From the NCBI RefSeq assembly GCF_017948245.1, contig NZ_CP072865.1, forward strand, positions 1,017,501 to 1,081,500: a stretch of DNA of 64,000 bases. The letters run 5' to 3'. Shown in pieces: positions 11,605 through 21,138 of the stretch. The position numbers and the translations under genes were made by a program. A model generated the notes under the pieces. That model was given only the letters and a program-made list of their open reading frames with translations. It had not been told where the DNA came from and did not search any database. The first letter of the stretch is position 1, and the number at the start of each line of letters is the position of its first letter. The stretch is from Rhizobium sp. NLR16a. Its GTDB lineage: Bacteria; Pseudomonadota; Alphaproteobacteria; Rhizobiales; Rhizobiaceae.

Positions 11605-13440
11605 ATGTTCCAGTCTTTCGAGGTCACCTCCACGCCGCAGTTCGGCAAGGATCGGGTTTCGGCGTTGCGTGCCGGATTCGATGCGCTCGGCATAGATGCC
11701 TTCCTCGTGCCGCGCGCCGACGAATTCAACGGCGAATATGTTCCGGCCTGCTCCGAGCGCCTGGCATGGCTGACGGGCTTCACCGGCTCGGCGGGCATTG
11801 CGCTGATCCTGCGGACCCAAGCGATCGTCTTCGTCGACGGGCGCTATGTGACGCAACTGGCCGAACAGGTCGACGGCTCGGTGTTCTCGGGTGGTGATCT
11901 CGTCAACGAGCCGCCGCATGTCTGGCTTGCCGCAAACGGAAGCAAGGGGCTGAGGCTCGGCATCGATCCCTGGCTGCACGCGGGCGCGGAGGTACGGCGC
12001 CTGGAAAAAGCACTGGCGCAGATCGGCGGGACGTTGGTCTTCCTGCCGTACAATCCGCTCGACAGGCTCTGGCACGACCGGCCCGCCGAGCCGCTCGGCG
12101 CCGTCACCATCCAGAATGTTGCCCAGGCCGGCGTGCTGGCGAGCGACAAGATTGCGACGATAGCTGCCGATCTTTCGAAGAAAAACCTTGCTGCGGTGCT
12201 GATCGCCGATCCCTCGTCGGTTGCCTGGATCTTCAATATCCGCGGCGCCGACGTGCCGCACACGCCGCATCCGCTGGCGCGCGCTATCATTCATGCCGAC
12301 GGACGGGCCGAACTCTTCCTCGACAAGCGCAAGACAGGCATCGAGCCCGAAGCCTATCTCGGGCAGATCTGCACGCAGCTGCCGCCTTCGGCGCTCGAAG
12401 AGAGGCTCGCTGCCGTTTCCAGGGACGGCGGCCGCGTGCTGATCGACGCTGATATCGCCTCTCATGCGCTGGCGGAGATCATCCGCCGGGCTGGCGGTGA
12501 AGTGGTGGAGGGCGCCGATCCCGCCAAGCTGCCGCGTGCTGTGAAAAACGACGTCGAAATCAACGGCTCGGCCGCTGCACATCTGCAGGATGGAGCAGCG
12601 ATGGTGGAATTCCTTTATTGGCTGTCGCAGGAGAAACCAGGCAGCGTAAGCGAGATCGCCGCCGCCGAACATCTGGAGGCGGTGCGCGCCCGTGTCGGCC
12701 AAAGCATGCAGAACCCGCTGAAGGACATTTCCTTCGATACGATCTCGGGCGCCGGCGAACATGCAGCGATCATGCATTATCGCGTCACCACCGAGACCAA
12801 CCGGATGATCGAGGCAGGCGAACTCTTCCTCATCGATTCCGGTGCGCAATATATCAACGGCACGACCGATATTACCCGCACGGTCGGAATCGGCACGGTT
12901 TCAGAGGAGCATCGCCGTTTCTTCACGATGGTGCTCAAGGGAATGATCCAGATCAGCACGGCACGTTTCCCGAAGGGTACACGCGGCTGCGACCTCGATC
13001 CGCTGGCGCGCATCGCACTGTGGCGGGCAGGCGCCGATTTTGCCCATGGCACAGGCCACGGAGTCGGCTCCTATCTCTCGGTGCATGAGGGACCGCAGCG
13101 CATCTCCAGGCTCTCGACGCAGGAGCTGCTGCCCGGCATGATCCTTTCGAACGAACCCGGTTATTATCGGCCGGGCAGCTTCGGCATCCGCATCGAGAAC
13201 CTGATCTATGTGCGCGGCGCCGAGGAGATTGACGGCGGCGACATGCCGATGCTCGGCTTCGAGACGCTGACCTTCTGCCCGATCGACCGCAGCCTCGTCA
13301 TTCCCGAGCTTCTGACCCATGATGAGCTGCATTGGTTCAACGACTATCACCGCCGCACATGCGAGGCGCTGATGCCGCTGATCCACGATCACGACGTCAG
13401 GGCTTGGCTCGAAAACGCGACGCTGCCGCTCGAATATTAG
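11605..13440 (+). CDS. M24 family Xaa-Pro aminopeptidase
   Basis: The 611-residue cytoplasmic metallopeptidase removes N-terminal residues that precede proline. Two creatinase-like N-terminal domains (from ALRAGFDALGIDAFLVPRADEFNGEYVP) precede the pita-bread catalytic domain. Metal ligands are visible in order: two Asp in LIDSGAQYINGTTDITRT, His in HGTGHGVGSYLSVHEGP, Glu in LSNEPGYY, and Glu in IRIENLIYV. The length, near 600, matches the long three-domain type (like eukaryotic XPNPEP1) rather than the 440-residue E. coli PepP. The start ATG has no strong Shine-Dalgarno but fits the family N-terminus. Confidence 0.95.
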   Translation: MFQSFEVTSTPQFGKDRVSALRAGFDALGIDAFLVPRADEFNGEYVPACSERLAWLTGFTGSAGIALILRTQAIVFVDGRYVTQLAEQVDGSVFSGGDLVNEPPHVWLAANGSKGLRLGIDPWLHAGAEVRRLEKALAQIGGTLVFLPYNPLDRLWHDRPAEPLGAVTIQNVAQAGVLASDKIATIAADLSKKNLAAVLIADPSSVAWIFNIRGADVPHTPHPLARAIIHADGRAELFLDKRKTGIEPEAYLGQICTQLPPSALEERLAAVSRDGGRVLIDADIASHALAEIIRRAGGEVVEGADPAKLPRAVKNDVEINGSAAAHLQDGAAMVEFLYWLSQEKPGSVSEIAAAEHLEAVRARVGQSMQNPLKDISFDTISGAGEHAAIMHYRVTTETNRMIEAGELFLIDSGAQYINGTTDITRTVGIGTVSEEHRRFFTMVLKGMIQISTARFPKGTRGCDLDPLARIALWRAGADFAHGTGHGVGSYLSVHEGPQRISRLSTQELLPGMILSNEPGYYRPGSFGIRIENLIYVRGAEEIDGGDMPMLGFETLTFCPIDRSLVIPELLTHDELHWFNDYHRRTCEALMPLIHDHDVRAWLENATLPLEY

Positions 13441-13504
13441 GCAAGAGGTGGCGGACACTGCTTTCGGGCTGCAAGGTCGCGCATCTTTCAGGCGCAAGGC
13501 AGGG

Positions 13505-13813
13505 CTAGGCGCCGATCGTGTAGCGCCATGCCATCACGACAACCCAGGCGGCAACCAGCATCCATGTATGAGCAATGCGCAGACCGACGATAAGGGCAAC
13601 GATCAGCGCCAGTTTCGATTCCCAGCCGCCGATGAAGAAGGCAGGTGCGACAAGAGTCGTCAGCACGGCGGCCGGCACGGCATTCAGCGCCGCTTCCACC
13701 CGCGGGGGAATGCTCTTCATTCGGGTGATGAGGATATAGCCGCCGATCCGGGTGGCGAAGGTGGCGACTGCAGCGGCGAGGATGACGAGCGCCATGTGGA
13801 GATCGAATTCCAT
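13505..13813 (-). CDS. azlD: AzlD-type branched-chain amino acid export subunit
   Basis: The 102-residue protein has three or four hydrophobic segments (MALVILAAAVATFATRIGGYIL, ALNAVPAAVLTTLVAPAFFIGG, LALIVALIVGLRIAHTWMLVAAWVVVMAW) and the AzlD features FATRIGGY and VPAAVLTTLVAPA. It is the small partner of AzlC, which follows the same strand upstream by three bases. Together they export branched-chain amino acids or analogues such as azaleucine. Its end converges on the aminopeptidase gene 64 bases away. Confidence 0.92.
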   Translation of the reverse strand: MEFDLHMALVILAAAVATFATRIGGYILITRMKSIPPRVEAALNAVPAAVLTTLVAPAFFIGGWESKLALIVALIVGLRIAHTWMLVAAWVVVMAWRYTIGA

Positions 13814-13816
13814 GGC

Positions 13817-14548
13817 TCAGACCTCGTGCACTTCGGATTGAAGGGCGTCGGCTTCGAGATCCGGCACCTCGCGCGGCAGCGGCAGCAGGGCAGCCAGCAC
13901 GATGCCGGCGGCCGCACCCAGGCTGACATGCCAGGGCGAGCCGACGTAACGGTAGGCGAGCACTGATGCCACCGCGCTGACGAGCGCCACCGGCAGGAAA
14001 TTGTCGCGCTTGCGGAAACCAACGACAATGCCGAGAAAATAGGCTGGCAACAGGATATCGAGGCCGATCGCCTTGGGATCGCCGATGAAGCCGCCGAGCA
14101 TGCCGCCGGCGATGCTGATCAGCACCCAGGGGATGTAGATGATGATGCCGAAGCCGAGATACCAGGCGAAGGTGAGCGGCTTGCCGGCTTCGCCGCGCTT
14201 GACCGCCGCCGCAAATTGCGGATCGACGAGCAGGAAGAAGGTGAAGAATTTCTGCACCGAGCTGAAATGGCCGATGTAGCGCGCTAAGGCCGCGGAATAG
14301 AGCACGTGGCGGAAATTGACGGCAAGGATCGACAGCACGATCAGCCAGGCATGGACATTGTGGCCGAAGAGTTCGATGCCGACCATCTGGCTGGCGCCTG
14401 CATAGACCGTGGCGCTCATGAAGGCGGCCTCGGAAAGCGACATGCCGTTTTCAACCGCCAGCGCTCCGAACAGCGCGCCAAAGGGCGCCGATGCCAGTGC
14501 AACGGCCGAGCCGCCCCGCAAACCTTCAACAAAGTCGGCGCGATTCAT
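13817..14548 (-). CDS. azlC: AzlC family branched-chain amino acid exporter
   Basis: The 243-residue integral membrane protein has the AzlC signature near its start (RADFVEGLRGGSAVALASAPFGALFGALAVENGMSLSEAAFMSATVYAGASQMVG) and about six hydrophobic segments. The substrate class is branched-chain amino acids. The frame extends to a TTG at 14605, but the ATG at 14548 gives the usual N-terminus. azlD lies three bases downstream, a two-gene operon. The opposite-strand gene at 14680 diverges from it. Confidence 0.93.
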   Translation of the reverse strand: MNRADFVEGLRGGSAVALASAPFGALFGALAVENGMSLSEAAFMSATVYAGASQMVGIELFGHNVHAWLIVLSILAVNFRHVLYSAALARYIGHFSSVQKFFTFFLLVDPQFAAAVKRGEAGKPLTFAWYLGFGIIIYIPWVLISIAGGMLGGFIGDPKAIGLDILLPAYFLGIVVGFRKRDNFLPVALVSAVASVLAYRYVGSPWHVSLGAAAGIVLAALLPLPREVPDLEADALQSEVHEV

Positions 14549-14679
14549 GTGAGTGTCCTGTTGGAAATTCAGGTTTCCCTTATGAGCTATGGTCTTCCGC
14601 GACAATTGAATTTCGTTGATTGACCAATCGATTTCGCTGAAGCATCAACGTGGTGATTGCATTTGTCGGAGAGGCAGAC

Positions 14680-14931
14680 GTGCAGAAGATCGAATTTTCC
14701 AGGGAAGAAAAGACTGAGATCGTTGCACGCATCCGCGCTTATTTCGACCGCGAACTTGATCCCATCGGCATGCTGCCGGCCGAATTCCTGCTCGATTTTT
14801 TTACCGAGGAGATTGGCCCGTACTTCTACAATCGAGGGCTGAGAGATGCCCAGGCTGCCCTACTGAAGAGAATGGAAGACGTGGCCGAAGATATTCATCT
14901 TCTTGAGAGAGAGCAGAAATCCAGCGCCTGA
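14680..14931 (+). CDS. DUF2164 family protein
   Basis: The 83-residue acidic protein contains KIEFSREEKTEIVARIRAYFDRELD-type sequence, then EFLLDFFTEEIGPYFYNRGLRDAQA, the DUF2164 pattern. The function is unknown. An earlier GTG at 14650 would add ten residues, but GGAGAGG lies five bases before the GTG at 14680 and the family begins at about this point, so I chose 14680. Its 3' end overlaps the longest possible frame of the next gene by 29 bases. Confidence 0.82.
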   Translation: MQKIEFSREEKTEIVARIRAYFDRELDPIGMLPAEFLLDFFTEEIGPYFYNRGLRDAQAALLKRMEDVAEDIHLLEREQKSSA

Positions 14932-16606
14932 AAATCGGGCGGCGGGCCCGCTTAACGCCAAATTATGGCTGCGGCGATACGGTCGGCGCTTTCCTTCACC
15001 AGGTTGGTGTCATTTGGCCCTGATTGTCTCTGTTATTGATGAACCTCGATCCGCCAGGCTCGCCAAGGCGATGCTCTTTCTCGCCTGGCTTGCGCTGGCG
15101 TCTGCGCTTTGCTGGTCCGAAACGGTATGGCGTGACGAAGTTCGCGCATTGTCACTGGCCCTTCAGGGAGACAATTTCGCCGCCATGCTTCGCCAACTGC
15201 GTGGCGAGGGGCATCCTGCCCTGTGGTATATCCTGCTGCGCGCCGCCCATGTCATGATCGGCTCGCCCGTCGTCTTGAAAATCGTCGCACTGACGATTGC
15301 GGCCGCCGCCGCCTACCTTCTTGTTTTCCGGTTGAAACTGCCCCTTCCCATCATGCTGCTGTCGCTGTTCAGCAGCTTTTCGATCTTCGATTACGCGGCG
15401 ATGTCGCGAAATTACGGCATCAGCATGCTGGTGGTCTTCCTTATCGTCCTGAACTGGGGGAAAGGCCGACGCAACGGAATATTGCTCGGCCTGCTGTTCG
15501 CCTTGCTGGCCAATACCAACGTCCATTCGGTGGTCCTCGTCGGCGGTTTCCTCGCCCATTGGTTTTTCGATCTGGTTCTGGCGCGGCCAAGACCCCCTTT
15601 GAGCGCATATCGGGCCTTTTTGACAGCCGCTGCCATTGCCGCCGTCGGCATTGTTCTCTGCGTCATGACGGTCTATCCGACCTTCAACGATGCGGGGCAG
15701 AACGATCTTGCGGGCAAGAATTTCGCTTTGCTTGTCCTTTCGGCGCTTGTCGCCCCCAGTTCCTATTTCATGGCGTTCTACCCCGACCGGATCCTTGCAC
15801 TGGTCTTGGCTGATCCATTGTTCGCCCGGATATTCGCGTCGCTCATGGCTGTGCTCATCTATGGCAGTCTGTTGGGGCTGGCGAACCGGCGACCGGCGAT
15901 GTTCGCAGCAGCACTGGTTCTCCTCGGGCTTTCTCTGCTTTTTACGCTGGTTTACCCAGGTAGCTACAGGCATCAGGCGCTGTGGCTGGTCTTCATGATC
16001 GCAATCACCGCTTTGACCCTGCCGCCTCGGGCCGGCCTCGCCGATGTTGCCGGCACCGAAGCTGCCGGCGGCATCGTGAAGATCGGGCGCCTGTGCTTCA
16101 TGATATTGCTCGCGCTGCAGGTCGCTTCCGGCATCGAGAGGGTCCATCAATTCCTTTTCACCGACATGCCGCTCAGCCGAGCCCAGGATCTCGGCTCGTT
16201 CATTCAATCCCGTCCTGATCTCAAGGATGCGATCATCATGGCGGATCCCGACTATCTCGTGGAAGCCTTGCCCTATTATGTTTCCAATCGCACCTATCTC
16301 CTAAGAGAGGAGCGGTTCGGTGCCATTGTGCACTATACCCGCAATGCGCGGCTTTCTCTCAGCCTTGCCGACATTCTGCAGACGGCGCGGCAGTTGCAGC
16401 AGAGCGAGCATGCTCCTGTCGTCGTTCTTCTCTCACAACGGCTTGATCGAATTGCCGCGCCGGTGTCATTGCGCGAAAGTTACAATTGGCTGCTGTCCCT
16501 GACGCCAGAGGACATTTCCGCACTCCGGAGCGAGATGACCCTGGTCAAGCGCTTCGGCCCCGTTGCCGGCAGCGATGAGACATTCGATGCCTATTTGTTG
16601 AAATAG
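14903..16606 (+). CDS. GT-C-like polytopic membrane protein, probable glycosyltransferase
   Basis: The frame gives up to 567 residues with about ten hydrophobic segments from residue 57 on (MLFLAWLALASALCW onward) and a C-terminal soluble part of about 160 residues. Right after the first helix it has WRDEVRALSLAL, an acidic first-loop motif typical of GT-C enzymes such as PMT/ArnT, which use lipid-linked sugars. Then comes GHPALWYILLRAAHVMIGSPVVLKI, also typical. The substrate is unknown. The real start is uncertain: the ATG at 14903 overlaps the previous gene, a TTG at 15014 and an ATG at 15071 are alternatives, and none has a strong ribosome-binding site. Confidence 0.65.
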   Translation: MRESRNPAPENRAAGPLNAKLWLRRYGRRFPSPGWCHLALIVSVIDEPRSARLAKAMLFLAWLALASALCWSETVWRDEVRALSLALQGDNFAAMLRQLRGEGHPALWYILLRAAHVMIGSPVVLKIVALTIAAAAAYLLVFRLKLPLPIMLLSLFSSFSIFDYAAMSRNYGISMLVVFLIVLNWGKGRRNGILLGLLFALLANTNVHSVVLVGGFLAHWFFDLVLARPRPPLSAYRAFLTAAAIAAVGIVLCVMTVYPTFNDAGQNDLAGKNFALLVLSALVAPSSYFMAFYPDRILALVLADPLFARIFASLMAVLIYGSLLGLANRRPAMFAAALVLLGLSLLFTLVYPGSYRHQALWLVFMIAITALTLPPRAGLADVAGTEAAGGIVKIGRLCFMILLALQVASGIERVHQFLFTDMPLSRAQDLGSFIQSRPDLKDAIIMADPDYLVEALPYYVSNRTYLLREERFGAIVHYTRNARLSLSLADILQTARQLQQSEHAPVVVLLSQRLDRIAAPVSLRESYNWLLSLTPEDISALRSEMTLVKRFGPVAGSDETFDAYLLK

Positions 16607-16621
16607 CCGGCGATCGCAAGC

Positions 16622-17248
16622 TCATTGGCGCAAGGCATCTGCGCTTTTTATCACAGTGATGCCGTGCGCCCGCATTTCGTCGATGGCGGCGGCAACACCT
16701 TCGGGGGTGATGCCGCGGCTTGCGTCCTCGATGAAGCGGACGCGCACCCCAGGCATCATCTCGAGCGCGTCGAGCGCCGAGAACTTGACACAGTAATCGG
16801 TCGCCAGCCCGCAGACGTCGAGATCGGTGACACCCTGTTCCTGGAGAAAATTGGAAAGACCGGTCGAAGCATCGCGGTCATTGTCGCGGAATGCCGAATA
16901 GCTGTCGATCCTGGGATCCTCGCCCTTCTGCTGGATCAGGTCGATCTCTTCGGATCTCAGTTCCGGATGTAATTCGGCGTCGAGCGTACCCTGGATACAG
17001 TGGTCGGGCCACATCATTTGTGGCTTGCCGGACAATTCGCCCATCTCGAAGGGGGTGGCACCCGGATGGGCAGAGGCGAAGCTGCCGTGGCCGGGCGGAT
17101 GCCAATCCTGGGAGGCGACGATTAGATCATATCTGCCACTGTCGATCAGCCGGTTTGCGACGGGGACCACCTTGTCGCCGTCTGGCACCGGCAGATTGCC
17201 GCCCGGACAGAAGCCGTTCTGGATATCGACGAGCAGCAGCGCTTTCAT
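16622..17248 (-). CDS. pncA: Nicotinamidase / pyrazinamidase PncA
   Basis: The 208-residue isochorismatase-fold hydrolase deaminates nicotinamide to nicotinate in NAD recycling. Catalytic residues: D8 (LLVDIQNGFCPGG), K108 (QQKGEDPRIDSYSAF) and C153 (LATDYCVKFSALD). Metal-binding D48, H50 and H54 are in SQDWHPPGHGSFAS. The frame is open upstream to 17386, but the ATG at 17248 is the family start. It converges on the GT-C gene, with 15 bases between stops. Confidence 0.96.
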   Translation of the reverse strand: MKALLLVDIQNGFCPGGNLPVPDGDKVVPVANRLIDSGRYDLIVASQDWHPPGHGSFASAHPGATPFEMGELSGKPQMMWPDHCIQGTLDAELHPELRSEEIDLIQQKGEDPRIDSYSAFRDNDRDASTGLSNFLQEQGVTDLDVCGLATDYCVKFSALDALEMMPGVRVRFIEDASRGITPEGVAAAIDEMRAHGITVIKSADALRQ

Positions 17249-17620
17249 CAAGGCCAATCCCTTCGCGTTATTGCAATGCAAACGCCAAATGCACCGAACA
17301 CACCAACACACCAGTAGTGGATTTCCCAGCGCGGGCGCGCAAGTGTTAATTCTGGTACCTCCGGTAGTGGCTAGTCGAAAAAGCACACGCTAATGCAACC
17401 ATTGATATGTGATCGCAGTAACTCTCCTCTCGAAACGGCGGGAAGGCGAAGGTTTTACACTGCGGATCTCCCCGGCCGAGCCTCATTTTCCGGTGTCAGC
17501 CTTCATCGGTCTGCCGGCTGAGGTGCTGCAGCGCCTTCTTCGACGGCGACGTCCGCTCGATCTTGCCGGCCGCCGCGATTTCTGTCTTTCTGAGCTCATC
17601 AGCAAGTCAAGATTGAAGCC
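17249..17620. other. Intergenic region without a supported gene
   Basis: The 372 bases lie between divergent pncA and a small membrane protein gene. An 89-aa plus-strand frame (17409-17678) overlaps the next gene and reads as Arg-rich shadow sequence, so I do not call it. The minus strand around 17500-17580 gives a short codon-like stretch (EIAAAGKIERTSPSKKALQ) with no start, possibly a gene remnant, but that is weak. Confidence 0.4.
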
Positions 17621-17968
17621 ATGTCCGAGCCTCAAGCAGATGAAAAGATCGACGCCACCTTCCGCAACGGGTCGCTGACGGCGACCGGGATCATTCTTGG
17701 TTTCTCCCTCAATTTCATCAGTCTTTGGGTGTCCAATCCCAATGACTGGAGCCGCGTCGATCTGCTGCCGATGTCATTTCTGACCGTCGGTATCGCCATT
17801 CAGGTGAAGGTGTTTGCGGATCTGCTCGCGCGCGACTCCCTGCTCGCCGCAAAATATGACCGGGCTCGGCGACTGTTCCTGATCGGGCTGTCGATCGTCG
17901 CCGTCGGAATGGGCATCGCCCTGCTGAACGATATTCTCGGGCTCAGCAGTATGCGGATGTTCGGATAA
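17621..17968 (+). CDS. Small hypothetical membrane protein
   Basis: The 115-residue protein has a soluble N-terminus (MSEPQADEKIDATFRNGSLT) and three probable membrane helices (GIILGFSLNFISLWVS, LPMSFLTVGIAIQVKVFADLL, RLFLIGLSIVAVGMGIALL). The charged loop ARDSLLAAKYDRARR lies between helices two and three. No domain is recognised. The stop is 28 bases from the convergent helicase gene. Codon use is like neighbouring genes. Confidence 0.7.
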   Translation: MSEPQADEKIDATFRNGSLTATGIILGFSLNFISLWVSNPNDWSRVDLLPMSFLTVGIAIQVKVFADLLARDSLLAAKYDRARRLFLIGLSIVAVGMGIALLNDILGLSSMRMFG

Positions 17969-17995
17969 CGGTTTCCACGCGGTATAACCGCAAAA

Positions 17996-20473
17996 TCACA
18001 CGCGCTCGACGAACCCGTCCAGCACCCGCTTCTGTCCGGCGCGATCGAAATCGATCGTCAGCTTGTTGCCTTCGATGCCAGTGATGTTGCCATTGCCGAA
18101 TTTCAGGTGGAAGACGCGGTCGCCGAGGGTGAAGCGCGATGATTCAGAGGACGTGGACTTCGCCACCAGTTCCCCGTCGATCGTGCGTCCCTTCGGGCCG
18201 TTTTCGCCATAACCGATGCGTTCGACGGCGTGGCCGGAGCGGGTGCCCCAATTGTCGCGGGTGGCGTCGGTCCTGTTGGCCTGGGCGCGCTTCCAGCCGG
18301 GGGTCGAATAGGAGTTGGCGAAGGGTTCGGCTTTGTCGAAGCGGGACTGGCCGTAACCGCCGCGGCCGTAACCGCCGTAGCTCTGTTCCATCTCGGCGAC
18401 CTCGACATGGGTCTCCGGCAATTCGTCCAGGAAACGCGAGGGCAGGGTCGATTGCCAGAGACCGTGGATGCGGCGGTTGGAGACGAACCAGATGTGGCAG
18501 CGACGTTTGGCGCGGGTGATGCCGACATAGGCGAGGCGGCGTTCCTCCTCCAGGCCGGCACGGCCGCTTTCATCGAGCGAGCGCTGGTGCGGAAAAAGGC
18601 CTTCCTCCCAGCCGGGCAGGAAAACGGTGTCGAATTCCAGGCCCTTGGCCGAATGCAGCGTCATGATCGAGACGGCGTCGAGGTTCTCGTTGGTGTCGGC
18701 ATCCATCACAAGGGAGACGTGTTCGAGAAAGCCGCGCATTGACTCGAAGCTTTCCATCGAGCGGATCAGTTCCTTCAGGTTTTCCAAGCGGCCCGGGGCT
18801 TCCGCGCTCTTGTCGTTCTTCCACATGTCGGTATAGCCGGACTCTTCGAGGATCTGCTCGGCAAGTTCGGTATGTGGCGTGTTTTCAAGCAGTTCCTGCC
18901 ATCGGCGGAAAGATTGAATCACGTCGAAGAGGGCTTTTCGCGCCTTCGGCTTCAGCTCGTCCGTCTCGATGATGTCGGCGGCGGCCGCCAGCATCGGGAT
19001 GTCGCGGGCGCGTGCATAATCGTGCAGCGCGCGCACCGTCGTATCGCCGAGGCCGCGCTTCGGCGTGTTGATGATACGTTCGAAGGCGAGGTCGTCGGCC
19101 GGCTGCGCCACCAGGCGGAAATAGGCCAGGGCATCGCGGATTTCGAGGCGCTCATAGAAGCGCGGGCCACCAATGACGCGGTAGTTGAGGCCAAGGGTGA
19201 CGAAGCGATCTTCGAATTCGCGCATCTGGAAGGAGGCGCGCACGAGGATCGCCATGTCGTTCAGCAGATGCTTGTTGCGCTGGAGTTGCTCGATCTCCTC
19301 GCCAATGGCGCGGGCTTCCTCCTCCGAGTCCCAGGAGGCGTGAACCTGGACCTTGACGTCATCTGGGTCGGCGCGATCGGTGAACAACGTCTTGCCCAAG
19401 CGGCCTTCATTATGGGCGATCAGATGGGCGGCGGCGCCAAGGATATGTTCGGTCGATCGGTAATTGCGCTCGAGCTTGATCACCTTGGCGCCGGGGAAAT
19501 CCTTCTCGAAGCGCAGGATATTGTCGACCTCCGCGCCGCGCCAGCCATAGATCGACTGGTCGTCGTCACCGACGCAGCAGACATTCTGCGGCTCACCCTT
19601 GGCGCGCTGGGCAAGAAGCCTCAGCCACATGTACTGAGCAGTGTTGGTGTCCTGGTACTCGTCGACAAGGATATAGCGGAAGCGGCCGTGATATTCCTTC
19701 AAAAGATCCGGATTCTTGCGGAAGATCGCGATCGGATGCATCAGCAGGTCGCCGAAATCGCAGGCGTTGAGCGTCGACAGGCGCGCCTGATAGGCGAAAT
19801 AGAGATCGCGGCCGCGGCCATTGGCAAAGGCGCGGGCGTCGCCTTCGGGAATATCGGCCGGTCCGAGGCCCTTGTTCTTCCAGGTGTCGATCATGCCGGC
19901 GAACTGCTTTGCCGGCCAGCGCTTGTCGTCGAGGCCTTCGGCCTGGATCAGCTGCTTGATCAGGCGCACGACGTCGTCGGTGTCGAGAATGGTGAAACCG
20001 GAGCTCAGGCCGACGAGCTCGCCATGGCGGCGCAGGAGCTTGACGCCGATCGAGTGGAAGGTGCCGAGCCACGGCATGCCTTCGACGGCGCCGCCGACGA
20101 GCAGGGCGATGCGCTCCTTCATCTCGCGCGCGGCCTTGTTGGTAAAGGTGACGGCGAGGATCTGTGACGGGAAGGCGCGGCCGGTATTGAGGATATGGGC
20201 GATGCGGGTCGTCAGCACGCGCGTCTTTCCCGTGCCGGCGCCGGCGAGCACGAGGACGGGGCCTTCCAGCGTTTCGACGGCTTCGGTCTGTTCCGGGTTC
20301 AATCCGGCGAGATAGTCCGGCCGTTTGCCGCCGTCACGGGCCGCCATGGCGCGGGCGGCGATGCCGCCGCCGGCGGCCGGCCTTCCGGCGGTTGCGACAG
20401 ACGGCTGCGGCTTACGCGCCACATCGCCCGGCTCCTCGTCGAAGAAGGGAATATCGTCGAAACTATTGCTCAT
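17996..20473 (-). CDS. uvrD: UvrD/PcrA-type DNA helicase
   Basis: The 825-residue SF1 helicase unwinds DNA in nucleotide-excision and mismatch repair. It has the Q-motif region LNPEQTEAVETLEGPVLVLAGAG, Walker A AGAGTGKT at 77-84, motif Ia AVTFTNKAAREMKER, motif II VDEYQDTN, motif III CCVGDDDQSIYGWRGA, motif IV ERNYRSTEHIL, motif V TLHSAKGLEFDTVFLPGWEEG and motif VI LAYVGITRAKRR. The N-terminal 50 residues and the Gly/Tyr-rich stretch near 690-720 are variable. The C-terminus (FTLGDRVFHLKFGNGNITGIEGNKLTIDF) is the Tudor-like tail of PcrA/UvrD that binds RNA polymerase. Confidence 0.95.
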   Translation of the reverse strand: MSNSFDDIPFFDEEPGDVARKPQPSVATAGRPAAGGGIAARAMAARDGGKRPDYLAGLNPEQTEAVETLEGPVLVLAGAGTGKTRVLTTRIAHILNTGRAFPSQILAVTFTNKAAREMKERIALLVGGAVEGMPWLGTFHSIGVKLLRRHGELVGLSSGFTILDTDDVVRLIKQLIQAEGLDDKRWPAKQFAGMIDTWKNKGLGPADIPEGDARAFANGRGRDLYFAYQARLSTLNACDFGDLLMHPIAIFRKNPDLLKEYHGRFRYILVDEYQDTNTAQYMWLRLLAQRAKGEPQNVCCVGDDDQSIYGWRGAEVDNILRFEKDFPGAKVIKLERNYRSTEHILGAAAHLIAHNEGRLGKTLFTDRADPDDVKVQVHASWDSEEEARAIGEEIEQLQRNKHLLNDMAILVRASFQMREFEDRFVTLGLNYRVIGGPRFYERLEIRDALAYFRLVAQPADDLAFERIINTPKRGLGDTTVRALHDYARARDIPMLAAAADIIETDELKPKARKALFDVIQSFRRWQELLENTPHTELAEQILEESGYTDMWKNDKSAEAPGRLENLKELIRSMESFESMRGFLEHVSLVMDADTNENLDAVSIMTLHSAKGLEFDTVFLPGWEEGLFPHQRSLDESGRAGLEEERRLAYVGITRAKRRCHIWFVSNRRIHGLWQSTLPSRFLDELPETHVEVAEMEQSYGGYGRGGYGQSRFDKAEPFANSYSTPGWKRAQANRTDATRDNWGTRSGHAVERIGYGENGPKGRTIDGELVAKSTSSESSRFTLGDRVFHLKFGNGNITGIEGNKLTIDFDRAGQKRVLDGFVERV

Positions 20474-20661
20474 GGCGCGTAATGTAGTGATTCGGGAAGG
20501 AAAGACCAGAAAAGATGTTCTGCTTTCATTCCCGAGCCACCGCTATTGGGGGGGGTGGGCGGCCAAAAAATCCGATCGCGGCCTGTCGGAACCGGTGCCG
20601 ACCAGACGTCCTCGAAGCATCGGACAGAAGTCCGGGATACTCGCCAACAAGGAGGCTGTCC

Positions 20662-21138
20662 ATGCCCAAGGTCATTTCAAATCTCTGGTTCGCGGAGCAG
20701 GCACGCGAAGCCGTAGAATTCTACGTGTCGATCATTCCGGATTCCAGGATCGGCCGAACCACCATACTTCCGGCGGAAACCCCGAGCGGCCCTCCCGGCA
20801 GCGTCGAGCTGATCGAGTTCACGCTTGGCGACCAAGCCTTCCTGGCGATGAAGGCCGGTCCGCTCGACAGCTTCAACCATTCCTTTTCGATAGCGATCCT
20901 TCTGGAAAGCCAGGCGGAGATCGATCGGATATGGGATGCCTTCCTCGCCAATGGCGGCACGCCGGAGGCCTGCGGCTGGCTGAAGGACCGCTGGGGCCTT
21001 TCCTGGCAGATCGTCCCGCGCGCGCTCTCCGAGATGATCGCCGACGAAGATCGCGAGCGGGCAAGGCGCGTCACCGAAGTCATGCTCGGCATGGTCAAGA
21101 TCGATGTGGCTGCGCTGGAAAAGGCGTTCAACGGCTGA
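20662..21138 (+). CDS. PhnB-like VOC superfamily protein
   Basis: The 158-residue protein matches the PhnB/3-demethylubiquinone-methyltransferase-like branch of the vicinal oxygen chelate fold: NLWFAEQAREAVEFYVSIIPDSRIGRTT at the start, GSVELIEFTLGDQAFLAMKAGP, then FNHSFSIAILLESQAEIDRIWDAF and GWLKDRWGLSWQIVP. Despite common names it is not shown to be a methyltransferase; these proteins are usually of unknown function. AAGGAGG lies seven bases before the ATG at 20662, which rejects the upstream frame extension to 20515. Confidence 0.88.
   Translation: MPKVISNLWFAEQAREAVEFYVSIIPDSRIGRTTILPAETPSGPPGSVELIEFTLGDQAFLAMKAGPLDSFNHSFSIAILLESQAEIDRIWDAFLANGGTPEACGWLKDRWGLSWQIVPRALSEMIADEDRERARRVTEVMLGMVKIDVAALEKAFNG

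Noticed and set aside
17409..17678. 89-codon open frame before the small membrane protein gene
   Set aside because: Arg-rich, no start signal, overlaps the better-supported frame at 17621.
18872..20167. 431-codon open frame antisense to the helicase
   Set aside because: Shadow frame; the helicase motifs are complete on the minus strand.
20515..20661. N-terminal extension of the PhnB-like gene
   Set aside because: A clear AAGGAGG precedes the ATG at 20662 and the added residues have no family similarity.
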